Assembly (NCBI GenBank): GCA_007128495.1
Contig: SKXH01000096.1
Coordinates: 1-8,024 of the forward strand
Direction: 5' to 3'
Length of the DNA: 8,024 nt
From: Bacteroidota bacterium
GTDB taxonomy: Bacteria; Bacteroidota; Ignavibacteria; T3Sed10-11
The notes beneath the pieces were generated by a model, which ran no database searches, was not told where the DNA came from, and saw nothing but the letters and a program-made list of their open reading frames with translations. Both the position numbers and the translations under genes were made by a program. Shown here piece by piece: positions 1 to 6,417 of this stretch. Numbering within the stretch: position 1 is the stretch's first letter; the number at the start of each line of letters is the position of its first letter.

Positions 1-440
1 AAAGCCGCTTTAATTGAATCCGATAATTCAATTGTTTGTTCAAGATGATATAATTCCCATTCCTCATTTACCTCAGTTGAAAAAATAGCCAGAGGGAGCC
101 GCTCATCCGGATCGACGTCCAGTTCGATGAGATCTTCGTCGAAAATATCCGATCCGAGTATTCGCGCCAGCCGTATGAATAACGTATCGCCACGTGTGTC
201 GAGCTTATACGTTAAATTTTCCGAAGTATATATAGAGTAAACTGTGTACTCGCCATCGGGTTCTATAGAAACAAGCGAATCCTTTCGCGTTGTAGCCTCA
301 ATGATCTCATCATCCAGGGTAGCTACCGATTCGATTGTCCAGCTGCTGTTGAGCACCGGCATATAATCGGAAGCAGACTGAGCGGTGAGATTTTCGGATA
401 ATATAAAACCCATCAGCAGGATGAAGATTAGTTTTTTCAT
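1..440 (-). CDS. Exported protein of unknown function, C-terminus outside window
   Basis: The reading frame is open from an ATG at 440 down to the window edge and gives 146 residues with no stop. The N-terminus (MKKLIFILLMGFILSENLTAQ) is a classic signal peptide: two lysines, a hydrophobic core, then a probable cut after TAQ near residue 21. The mature part is acidic and has alternating polar and hydrophobic residues, as in a beta-rich periplasmic or surface domain (for example 'DSLVSIEPDGEYTVYSIYTS' and 'YKLDTRGDTLFIRL'). I do not recognise a family. An in-frame ATG at 464 would add eight residues (MKRSRVTA). The start at 440 is preferred because AAGGG lies 8 nt before it and the signal peptide then begins normally. 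The gene is divergent from the CIA30 gene. Export is well supported; the role is unknown. Confidence 0.8.
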   Translation of the reverse strand, partial: MKKLIFILLMGFILSENLTAQSASDYMPVLNSSWTIESVATLDDEIIEATTRKDSLVSIEPDGEYTVYSIYTSENLTYKLDTRGDTLFIRLARILGSDIFDEDLIELDVDPDERLPLAIFSTEVNEEWELYHLEQTIELSDSIKAA

Positions 441-554
441 TGCCGTGACCCTTGAGCGTTTCATAGAAATTTTTAGTATTTTGGTAATACTACAATATAA
501 TTAATTAAAAAACAACTGCCATTAGAATTTTCTTATTTTCAGTTTGTTGTTTTA
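441..554. promoter_or_regulatory. Divergent intergenic region with small palindrome
   Basis: This 114-bp AT-rich gap separates two genes pointing away from each other, so both promoters should lie here. A perfect TATAAT on the plus strand at 496-501 is a candidate -10 box for the CIA30-tex unit, but no convincing -35 box lies upstream of it. AGTATT (475-480) and AATACT (486-491) form a 6-bp inverted repeat around TTGGT, a possible operator. TTAATTAATTAA-like sequence follows. Neither promoter can be fixed by eye. Confidence 0.35.
449..453 (-). promoter_or_regulatory. Ribosome binding site for the exported protein
   Basis: AAGGG on the minus strand, 8 nt before the ATG at 440. It decides between that start and the in-frame ATG at 464, which has no comparable motif. 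Confidence 0.5.
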
Positions 555-1046
555 ATGATGGTACTATTTGATTTTTCAAACACAGCTCGTTCGGGTTTAT
601 GGTATCCGGTTAACGATGTGATTATGGGCGGTGTTTCCGCTGGAAATCTCCGTATTGAGCGTGGAATTGCACGATTTTCGGGAACTGTTTCACACCGGAA
701 CAACGGCGGGTTTGCCTCAGTCAGGTCGAAACTGATCAGTGTCGACTTATCGGAATATGACGGTATTACGATCACTGCCTGCGGTGATTTGAAAACATAC
801 AAAGTGAACCTGCGGATAGATGATTCATTTGACGGAATTGTCTATCAGGCGAGGGTACAACCCGACTCCGGTCAGTGGAATGATTATCGATTGCCTTTCT
901 CTTCGTTTATTCCCACTTTTCGCGGGAAATTCGTAGCGCACGCGGACCCGTTACATACCTCGAGTATTGCAACAATCGGATTGATGATCTCGGATAAACA
1001 GTTTGGGGTTTTTTGTCTGGAGATCCGAACTATAAAAGCTTTTTAA
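555..1046 (+). CDS. CIA30-family protein (complex I intermediate-associated protein 30 domain)
   Basis: A 163-residue protein that is essentially one CIA30 domain. The hallmarks are visible: 'WYPVNDVIMGGVSAG' near residues 16-30 and 'NNGGFASVRS' near 49-58. The spacing and beta-rich remainder ('YKVNLRIDDSFDGIVYQARV', then 'WNDYRLPFSSFIPTFRGK') follow the family's jelly-roll-like fold. In mitochondria the founding member (NDUFAF1) helps assemble respiratory complex I. Bacterial single-domain homologues are common but their role is not established, so no complex I function is claimed. There is no signal peptide, so it is probably cytoplasmic. ATG at 555 and ATG at 558 are both possible; no Shine-Dalgarno is visible and an in-frame stop lies at 498. 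The stop codon overlaps the tex ribosome binding site, and only 9 nt separate the two genes, so they are probably co-transcribed. Confidence 0.88.
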   Translation: MMVLFDFSNTARSGLWYPVNDVIMGGVSAGNLRIERGIARFSGTVSHRNNGGFASVRSKLISVDLSEYDGITITACGDLKTYKVNLRIDDSFDGIVYQARVQPDSGQWNDYRLPFSSFIPTFRGKFVAHADPLHTSSIATIGLMISDKQFGVFCLEIRTIKAF

Positions 1047-1050
1047 GGTG
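1045..1050 (+). promoter_or_regulatory. Ribosome binding site of tex, overlapping the upstream stop codon
   Basis: AAGGTG lies 5 nt before the tex ATG and shares bases with the TAA stop of the CIA30 gene (1044-1046). The arrangement suggests that ribosomes finishing the first gene sit on the initiation region of tex. Confidence 0.5.
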
Positions 1051-1055
1051 CATAT

Positions 1056-3236
1056 ATGTTGAACATATCTAACGTTATCGCAAACGAACTTACACTAACG
1101 ATCGAACAGGTTGATTCCGTACTTGCATTACTTGAAGGTGGCGCCACTATACCATTCATTGCACGTTATCGTAAAGAAAAGACCGGCGGATTGGATGAGG
1201 AAATGCTCCGTGATATTCAGGAACGATATCAATATCTAACGATTCTTGAAGAACGCAAGCAAACCATCCTCGAGACCATCGAAGAACAGGGAAAGCTGAC
1301 CGATGAATTAAAATCCCGTATAGGAACATGCACCAAACTGCAGGAGCTCGAAGATCTTTACCTCCCGTATAAACCCAAGCGTAAAACCCGTGGTACCGTT
1401 GCAAAAGCAAAAGGACTTGAACCTCTCGCACAGTTTATACTTGATAATCCCGGTTATAAAGGGAACTTCGATGATAAGCTTGCAGAGTTTATCGATGAAG
1501 AAAAGGAAGTCCGTACCATCGATGATGCCCTGCGTGGTGCAAAAGACATTATTGCCGAGATGATGAGCGACAGTGCCGAGGTGCGGAGCGCGGTCAGGGA
1601 ATTTGTGGTTAGAAAAAGCGTTGTCCGCTCCGAAAAAGTGAAAGAGAAAAAACAGGAACAGTCCAAACAACAGGACCGGAAGGATGTCTATCAGGTGTAT
1701 TATGATTTTCAAGTCGATATAAAAAAGATTAAACCGCATCAAATCCTTGCCATCAACCGCGGCGAGCGTGAAAAGGTGTTAAAGGTATCACTCGAGTTCG
1801 ACACTGCACCGGTACTTGAAACGATAAAATCGGCATACCTGCCATACCGATCATCATTTTTTCAGGAAATGCTTGAAGAAGTGATTGCCGATTCATTCTC
1901 ACGGCTAATTTATCCCTCAATAGAACGGGAGGTACGCGGCATGTTAACCGAAAAGGCGGATAAACACGCGATAGAAGTATTTGCGACAAATCTGCGTCAG
2001 TTACTGTTACAGCCGCCCCTCGGTGAAAAAACAATTATGGGTATCGATCCCGGTTTTATCTCGGGCTCGAAGGTTGCGGTTATCGATTCCACCGGAAAAT
2101 ATCTTGACGGCACAACCATCTATCCGCACCCGCCGCAGAACAAAAAACAGGAAGCGGTCGATGCGGTTATGAATATGGTGAAAACATATGATGTGGCTAT
2201 TATAGCAATAGGGAACGGCACCGCAAGCAGGGAAACCGAGTTGCTGATTGCAGATATGATACAGGAGCATAACCTATCGTGCAAATATATGATCGTGAGC
2301 GAAGCGGGAGCTTCGGTGTATTCGGCATCGAAGCTGGCAAAGGAGGAATTCCCCGATCTTGAAGCAAGTATGCGGGGCAATATATCGATCGCACGCCGGG
2401 TACTCGATCCTCTTGCCGAACTTATTAAGATAGATCCGAAATCCATCGGAGTAGGATTGTATCAACACGATGTTAATCAGAAAGAACTTGCCGAAAAGCT
2501 GGATCAGGTTGTGGAAAGCTGCGTGAATTATGTCGGTGTGGATGTGAATACCGCATCGGTACCGCTCTTAACATTTGTATCGGGATTGAACAAACGAATT
2601 GCGGGGAATATCGTCAAACACCGCGAAAAGATCGGACGGTTTACCAGCCGTACGCAGCTTATGGATGTGAGCGGAATCGGAGAAAAAGTTTTCGAGCAAT
2701 CTGCAGGATTTCTGAAAATACCGGGAAGTGAAAATCCCTTCGACAACACGTTCATCCATCCCGAGTCGTACGATGCAGCAAGCACATTGCTCGAGCTTTT
2801 AAATATCCCCCGCCATCGTATAAAAGAATCTGCAACCGCGATCGATCATACCGTAATTAAAATAGATATTGCTCAACTTGCCGGGGAAATCGGTACCGGC
2901 GAACCGACGCTGCGCGACATAATAGAAAATCTTAAAAAACCCGGCCGTGATCCGCGTGAAGAATTGCCGAAACCGATACTCCGGAGCGACGTGTTAAAAA
3001 TTGAGGACTTGAAAGAGGGAATGAAGCTGAAAGGAACGGTACGCAACGTGACCGATTTCGGGGCGTTTGTGGATATCGGTGTAAAAGAGAGCGGTTTATT
3101 ACACATCTCCCAGATGGCTGATAAGTTTATAAAAAATCCGCTGGATGTTGTTCAGGTGGGAGAAGTGATTGAGGTTACTATCATCGGGATCGATCTTGAG
3201 CGGGGGAGGATAGCGTTGAGCAGGAAGGAAAACTGA
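1056..3236 (+). CDS. tex: Tex, S1-domain RNA-binding transcription accessory protein
   Basis: A 726-residue, full-length Tex protein; the family usually runs about 715-790. Domains in order: an N-terminal helical region with the hallmark 'GATIPFIARYRKEKTGGLDE' (about 29-48) and 'LEDLYLPYKPKRKTRGT' (about 97-113); a YqgF/RNase H-like domain beginning 'MGIDPGF' (about 328) and containing 'IGNGTASRETE' and 'SEAGASVYSASKLA'; a helix-hairpin-helix part with 'NTASVPLLTFVSGLNKRIA' and 'VSGIGEKVFEQSAGFLKI' (about 498-556); and a C-terminal S1 domain, 'GTVRNVTDFGAFVDIGVKES' to 'GRIALSRKEN' (about 655-726). Tex binds nucleic acid in the cytoplasm and affects transcription and expression of some virulence genes; it resembles eukaryotic Spt6. 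In the YqgF signature, 'FISGSK' stands where I recall 'FRTGCK' in many relatives, a mild deviation. It is probably in an operon with the CIA30 gene. Confidence 0.97.
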   Translation: MLNISNVIANELTLTIEQVDSVLALLEGGATIPFIARYRKEKTGGLDEEMLRDIQERYQYLTILEERKQTILETIEEQGKLTDELKSRIGTCTKLQELEDLYLPYKPKRKTRGTVAKAKGLEPLAQFILDNPGYKGNFDDKLAEFIDEEKEVRTIDDALRGAKDIIAEMMSDSAEVRSAVREFVVRKSVVRSEKVKEKKQEQSKQQDRKDVYQVYYDFQVDIKKIKPHQILAINRGEREKVLKVSLEFDTAPVLETIKSAYLPYRSSFFQEMLEEVIADSFSRLIYPSIEREVRGMLTEKADKHAIEVFATNLRQLLLQPPLGEKTIMGIDPGFISGSKVAVIDSTGKYLDGTTIYPHPPQNKKQEAVDAVMNMVKTYDVAIIAIGNGTASRETELLIADMIQEHNLSCKYMIVSEAGASVYSASKLAKEEFPDLEASMRGNISIARRVLDPLAELIKIDPKSIGVGLYQHDVNQKELAEKLDQVVESCVNYVGVDVNTASVPLLTFVSGLNKRIAGNIVKHREKIGRFTSRTQLMDVSGIGEKVFEQSAGFLKIPGSENPFDNTFIHPESYDAASTLLELLNIPRHRIKESATAIDHTVIKIDIAQLAGEIGTGEPTLRDIIENLKKPGRDPREELPKPILRSDVLKIEDLKEGMKLKGTVRNVTDFGAFVDIGVKESGLLHISQMADKFIKNPLDVVQVGEVIEVTIIGIDLERGRIALSRKEN

Positions 3237-3237
3237 G

Positions 3238-3288
3238 TTACTTCTCTTTGGGAGACAACCATTTTTTAACTGTTTGTTTTGTATGCAT
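3238..3288 (-). pseudogene. Short remnant resembling the start of the antitoxin-like gene
   Basis: This frame encodes only 16 residues, MHTKQTVKKWLSPKEK, then stops. The plus-strand segment 3265-3295 matches 6388-6418 at 27 of 31 bases. The match covers the first eight codons and some bases before the ATG, and the encoded starts are MHTKQTVK here and MHTKETVK there. It begins 11 nt after the stop of the outer-membrane-like gene and ends 1 nt from the tex stop. No Shine-Dalgarno precedes it, and an in-frame ATG at 3297 would add three residues. The likeliest reading is the beginning of a decayed small gene. The alternative is chance similarity of an AT-rich stretch. Confidence 0.35.
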
Positions 3289-3299
3289 AGAGTTCATTT

Positions 3300-3830
3300 T
3301 CAAAAATAAAAATGAAGCGTAAAATACGATCGTCCGCCGCCGATTATACCGATTCGGGTCGTTATTGTATTCTGTCTTAATGCAAACTCGGCAAATGCTG
3401 CCGTCCATCCGAGACTTATCGTTTCGGTCATGAAGTACTCCATACCGAGAAATATAGCCACGCTCCTTTCGTTGTAGTTTTCGATCCGGTCCCGTTTGAC
3501 CGTGAACTCACCACCCGGAATGAGGGATATTCTCGGATCAATGTCGACATAATACCGCATGCCCGTATTTATGGAATACTGTTTTAATCTGTTCGCGTCG
3601 ATACCGCCGTTGTCAAAGCGCAGACCGAGATGGGCGTATAAACCGACGTCCCAGCGCACGAAATACATATACCCGGCACGGAACGAGTGCGGTGCATCTA
3701 TCCAGAACGGGACATCGGCGCCGGACATAATGGCATGTGCCGGACCTCTTTCTTCGCTGTCACCTGCAAATGTGTTTTTGGCGAAAAAGAGCGGGATAAT
3801 AATAATGATGATAAAGTTATGCAATTTCAT
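3300..3830 (-). CDS. Small outer-membrane beta-barrel-like protein
   Basis: A 176-residue protein with a strong signal peptide ('MKLHNFIIIIIIPLFFAKNT' followed by FAG), probably cut near residue 22. The mature part shows alternating strands rich in aromatics, separated by short turns: 'FRAGYMYFVRWDVGLYAHLG', 'YSINTGMRYYVDIDPRISLI', 'SVAIFLGMEYFMTETISLGW'. It ends in '...SYFTLHFYF', and a terminal phenylalanine in a final amphipathic strand is typical of barrels inserted by BamA. I would place it in the outer membrane, with about eight strands as a rough estimate. No specific family is recognised. Its ATG overlaps the stop of the preceding propeller gene as ATGA (3830-3827) and has no Shine-Dalgarno of its own. 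That points to translational coupling and a shared job at the cell surface. Confidence 0.75.
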   Translation of the reverse strand: MKLHNFIIIIIIPLFFAKNTFAGDSEERGPAHAIMSGADVPFWIDAPHSFRAGYMYFVRWDVGLYAHLGLRFDNGGIDANRLKQYSINTGMRYYVDIDPRISLIPGGEFTVKRDRIENYNERSVAIFLGMEYFMTETISLGWTAAFAEFALRQNTITTRIGIIGGGRSYFTLHFYF

Positions 3831-5392
3831 TTTACAAGCACCATTGATTTTGTATGTGTATTGTTTTGGAATATGATGGTATAATAATAAACCCCGCTTG
3901 GGAGGTTTGTTCCGTCAAAGTGTACCTCATGTCTTCCCATTTCCTGAAACTCATCGACGAGAGTAACGATGTGACGTCCTGCTACGTCGTAAATTTCGAT
4001 CGTAACGTGATCATCTTCATATAGTTCATATTGAATGTTCGTTCCTGTGTTGAACGGATTCGGATAGTTCTGTTTAAGCGCAAACGATTCCGGTACAGAT
4101 CTTACAACATCATCCCATTGAAGACCGCGAGTATTAGCTTTAATATATTTGATAATTGTCTTCTTCCGGTCATAAACCTGAGGCCAAACAATATGAATAT
4201 AATCGTCATCATCAATGTATATCTGTGGGTTGGTTCCGTAAAAATTTCCATCTTGCAGGACTAATGGTTTCCGCCAGAAGTTACCATCGTAGTAACTAAG
4301 ATATAGTGTTCCTTCTCTGCCGAGAAAGGATTTACTAAAAACGATATATATATTATTGTTTGAGTCAATATCTGAAGTCTTTAGATGACCTACCCAGTTT
4401 CCGTTTAATGATAGTTTATCAGTGATCACAACCGGTTCAGCCCACGTATCTTCATCTATTCTGTAACTGTGATAAATATTTTGCGGTATTACACTATCAT
4501 CGGTTCTGCTTCTTCCCCAGAAATAATGTAATGTGTTATTATTATCCATTAATAATTTTGTATTGCTCGCTCCTTTCCTATAAGTTCGCATCACCCGCTC
4601 AAATTCAACAAAGGTCTTCCCCGAGTCCTCCGAAAAAGTATATAAAACGGTATTGAGATCGCGCGGTTCCTCTTCTCCCGGCAGGTCATATCTCATTGCT
4701 CCGCTCAGGTGAAAGGTACCTTCATCATCGACGATGAAATTGGTTTCAATGGGCATGGATAAGGGACTTGGTGGGGCGCTCCAAGCGGGATCCATTGAAA
4801 AAAGGGGGCGGAATGTGGGTTGCCAATTGCCGTCTATTTTTGAGCGGATGTATCCGCCCCTCTCTTCGTGACTAAGTTTCCGCCAAAGAACGTGTATATT
4901 ATCCGAACGGTCGATATATGCGTTAAAACGTAGTCCCGGTCTTTCTCCTGCACCTTCCGGATCTATGGTATGAATCAATTGTATGCTATGTTCATATGAT
5001 TCGGAACATATTTTTAAATGATAAAGTGTGTTTACACGACTTCGACTTACATTTGCCTCAGGTTCATCATAAATACCATAAATTATATGTAAATAATTAT
5101 CTGATGACTCTAAAAAATAGATATTACTCGGCGAGAATAGATAATCTTTTGTACTATCAGAATATATCAACAATGGTTCAAATGTATAATTTCCAGATGT
5201 CATTATAAAAAAATTTATGAATTTATTTTCTTTTGCCTCGGCAATTAGTAATGTTCCTCTGTTTGAAATATGCGGTGCAACGTGTGTAATGTTCTCTTCG
5301 GACTGATATATTTCTTCATATTCCTTCCATTGTTTTTCATAGTTCAATAAAATATTATTAATAAATAAGAGAAAGAGAACGATATGTATCAT
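3827..5392 (-). CDS. Secreted propeller-like protein with type IX secretion sorting domain
   Basis: A 521-residue protein starting with a hydrophobic export segment (MIHIVLFLLFINNILLN). Residues about 40-420 carry seven recurrences of a turn motif, roughly D-x-x-x-x-[IL]-[HY]-[ILV]-x-[WFY]. Clear examples are 'DRSDNIHVLW' (161), 'MDNNNTLHYFW' (282), 'DSNNNIYIVF' (343) and 'DDDDYIHIVW' (394); weaker ones lie near 41, 91 and 219. The 50-60 residue spacing suggests a sialidase-like beta-propeller, but I see no catalytic set and claim no enzyme activity. Residues about 433-521 are a Por/type IX C-terminal sorting domain: 'NYPNPFN', 'IEIYDVAGRHIVTLVDE', 'DGTNLPSGVYYYTI', ending 'SMVLVK'. Such domains direct export across the outer membrane and are usually cleaved. 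There is no Shine-Dalgarno before the ATG. By eye the first third of the gene is more AT-rich than tex. Confidence 0.85.
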   Translation of the reverse strand: MIHIVLFLLFINNILLNYEKQWKEYEEIYQSEENITHVAPHISNRGTLLIAEAKENKFINFFIMTSGNYTFEPLLIYSDSTKDYLFSPSNIYFLESSDNYLHIIYGIYDEPEANVSRSRVNTLYHLKICSESYEHSIQLIHTIDPEGAGERPGLRFNAYIDRSDNIHVLWRKLSHEERGGYIRSKIDGNWQPTFRPLFSMDPAWSAPPSPLSMPIETNFIVDDEGTFHLSGAMRYDLPGEEEPRDLNTVLYTFSEDSGKTFVEFERVMRTYRKGASNTKLLMDNNNTLHYFWGRSRTDDSVIPQNIYHSYRIDEDTWAEPVVITDKLSLNGNWVGHLKTSDIDSNNNIYIVFSKSFLGREGTLYLSYYDGNFWRKPLVLQDGNFYGTNPQIYIDDDDYIHIVWPQVYDRKKTIIKYIKANTRGLQWDDVVRSVPESFALKQNYPNPFNTGTNIQYELYEDDHVTIEIYDVAGRHIVTLVDEFQEMGRHEVHFDGTNLPSGVYYYTIIFQNNTHTKSMVLVK

Positions 5393-5417
5393 TATAATTC
5401 AAGTAAATATTTATAAT

Positions 5418-5476
5418 TAACCTTGAATACTGTGTTGAATGATGCTATCAATTCATTTACACAGTACTCAAGGTTA
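5418..5476 (-). repeat. Long hairpin between lipoprotein and propeller genes
   Basis: Two 18-nt arms (5418-5435 and 5459-5476) pair along their whole length. The single A/C mismatch on the plus strand (5427/5467) becomes a U-G pair in RNA made from the minus strand. The 23-nt loop can fold further, as TGAAT/ATTCA plus GAT/ATC around AGC, so nearly all 59 nt are structured. The element starts 10 bases past the lipoprotein stop and ends 25 bases before the propeller start. On the minus strand it is followed by AT-rich sequence (ATTATAAATATTT) but not a clean U tract. It could be a partial terminator, an mRNA stabiliser or processing site, or a dispersed palindromic repeat. Confidence 0.75.
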
Positions 5477-5486
5477 TCTAAAGGTA

Positions 5487-6204
5487 TTACGGTGCTGGTA
5501 TAGGAGCAACTATGTCACTATCGAATGTATCAATTGTATATTCTCCGTATTCATTATCATCAAATTCGTGTTCACCGTAGATATGATTAATATGACCAAC
5601 ACCTCCTCCACCACCGAAGTCAAACGGTCTTTCGATCCAGTCTGTATTACCGATAATTCCGGCAAAGTAATGATCATAGTTGATTATAGAAACCTCCGTT
5701 AGGAGGTTATTCGCATTATGTACATCATTATATACTATTGCGGATGCCGAGATCATATCGATAGTTTCTTCCACAATATTGCCGTCGTTATCCTCAATCC
5801 AGGATGCGGTCTCGAATTCTATGATATAAGTCGGTGTCGGATCATGGGGGAAATGGTCAATATCGACATCTCCAATATAAACCAATTCTTCATCAGGTGG
5901 CGCAGGTCCGCCCGGATCGGGTTCCGGATCACGCCAATGCGGTGGATAATTCAGTTGGGGATCGGTGTAAAGCTGAACCATATCTTCATAACTTGAAACG
6001 GGATAGGCCTCAATACCGATGTTCGACAGCGTATCGACGGTGAAGACGTCGGCATCGAGTGAAAGATCACCTTTCTCTATTTCGGACTTTTGTGTTACAG
6101 GGGACTCTACCGGTGAGACGTGTCCGGTATCGTCACAACCCCATAGAGAGAGTAATAGTAACATACCCCCCCCCAATTACTGATTTGATTATTAGTTCTT
6201 TCAT
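5487..6204 (-). CDS. Lipoprotein with frame-breaking poly-G tract (phase-variable or sequence error)
   Basis: The natural start is the ATG at 6204, with AAGGAG 8 nt before it. From there the frame reads MKELIIKSVI, then nine G (6174-6166), then runs into TGA at 6135-6133, giving only 23 codons. With eight or eleven G the frame continues instead as 'GGGMLLLLSLWGCDD' and runs to TAA at 5489-5487. With eight G that makes a 238-residue protein with a typical lipoprotein signal: lysines, hydrophobic core, lipobox LWGC with Cys23. The tryptophan in the lipobox is unusual. The mature protein is acidic, rich in Asp, Pro and Gly ('DPEPDPGGPAPPDEE', 'FDFGGGGGVGHI'), and not recognised. DD directly after the lipid cysteine recalls the acidic surface-export signals of Bacteroidetes lipoproteins (inference). 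A TTG start at 6176 could also produce the long frame but has no ribosome binding site. It heads the surface-gene cluster. Confidence 0.7.
6166..6174 (-). repeat. Nine-base poly-G tract in the lipoprotein signal peptide codons
   Basis: This is an uninterrupted run of nine C on the plus strand (G on the coding strand). It lies at codons 11-13 of the lipoprotein gene, exactly where the upstream start codon and the downstream reading frame fall out of register by one base. Runs of this length are prone to slippage in replication and also to sequencing or assembly miscounts. Confidence 0.9.
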
Positions 6205-6212
6205 CGCGGTTT

Positions 6213-6218
6213 CTCCTT
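6213..6218 (-). promoter_or_regulatory. Strong ribosome binding site of the lipoprotein gene
   Basis: AAGGAG on the minus strand, 8 nt before the ATG at 6204. It is one of the two best such sites in the window. It identifies the true start upstream of the poly-G tract rather than the TTG inside it. Confidence 0.8.
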
Positions 6219-6229
6219 GTGATTGTTTA

Positions 6230-6339
6230 TACCTGTGATTTTAGGGACTGCAATAAAAAAGTAGGAATTCAAAAATATTTTGTCAATATTGATAATTAAG
6301 ATATTTTTTAATAAAATATATAATCGATTATCACAGGTA
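6230..6339. repeat. 10-bp inverted repeat enclosing the promoter segment
   Basis: TACCTGTGAT at 6230-6239 and ATCACAGGTA at 6330-6339 are perfect inverted copies, 90 bp apart. They bound a very AT-rich segment that contains the lipoprotein promoter. The right arm contains the stop codon that ends the antitoxin-like remnant. A related TTGTGATT lies at 6218-6225. These could be regulator sites or the ends of a small insertion. No flanking target duplication was seen. Confidence 0.4.
6258..6286 (-). promoter_or_regulatory. Promoter of the lipoprotein / surface-gene cluster
   Basis: On the minus strand a perfect -35 TTGACA (6286-6281) is followed by a 17-nt spacer and TACTTT (6263-6258). TACTTTT also fits the TAnnTTT part of the -7 element used by Bacteroidetes primary sigma factor. 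The predicted transcript starts near 6251 and has a leader of about 47 nt before the ATG at 6204. No other promoter this good is visible for the three minus-strand genes. Confidence 0.6.
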
Positions 6340-6411
6340 AATAACATAGTCAAGATTACAATCGTCCGGGAGTCGATCAAGCACATCTTTAACGGTTTCC
6401 TTTGTATGCAT
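6331..6411 (-). pseudogene. Truncated antitoxin-like small protein gene
   Basis: A perfect GAGGAGG (6424-6418) sits 6 nt before an ATG at 6411. The 26-codon frame starts MHTKETVKDVLDRLPDD and continues CNLDYVIYL before TGA. The pattern 'V-L-D-R-L-P-D-D-C-x-L-(D/E)-x-(V/I)-I-Y' matches, from memory, the N-terminus of a widespread family of roughly 70-80 residue proteins often found beside RelE/ParE-type toxins. In those the frame goes on with a 'HLYV' segment and a helical C-terminus, which are missing here. Homology appears to end at the inverted-repeat arm. No toxin gene adjoins. The intact ribosome binding site and frame suggest recent truncation, though a functional micropeptide cannot be excluded. 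Confidence 0.5.
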
Positions 6412-6417
6412 ACAGTT

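Noticed and set aside
539..802. Minus-strand frame of 87 codons over the start of the CIA30 gene
   Set aside because: It overlaps the well-supported CIA30 coding sequence, including its signature motif, and shows no family features.
1156..2785. Several open frames of 60-144 codons antisense to tex
   Set aside because: They lie entirely within the strongly supported tex gene, resemble no family, and are what codon bias in a long gene produces on the other strand.
3237..3299. Intrinsic terminator between the convergent tex and outer-membrane-like genes
   Set aside because: There are T-runs, but no stable GC-containing stem could be found before them on either strand.
5487..6176. Lipoprotein gene starting at the TTG at 6176
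   Set aside because: It has no ribosome binding site and would lack the charged start of the signal peptide. The ATG at 6204 has an excellent site and restores a normal signal peptide with a one-base change in the G run.
6201..6386. A 61-codon minus-strand frame across the lipoprotein promoter
   Set aside because: It starts inside the antitoxin-like remnant in another frame with no ribosome binding site, and crosses the promoter and the lipoprotein ribosome binding site. The sequence is AT-driven and not family-like.
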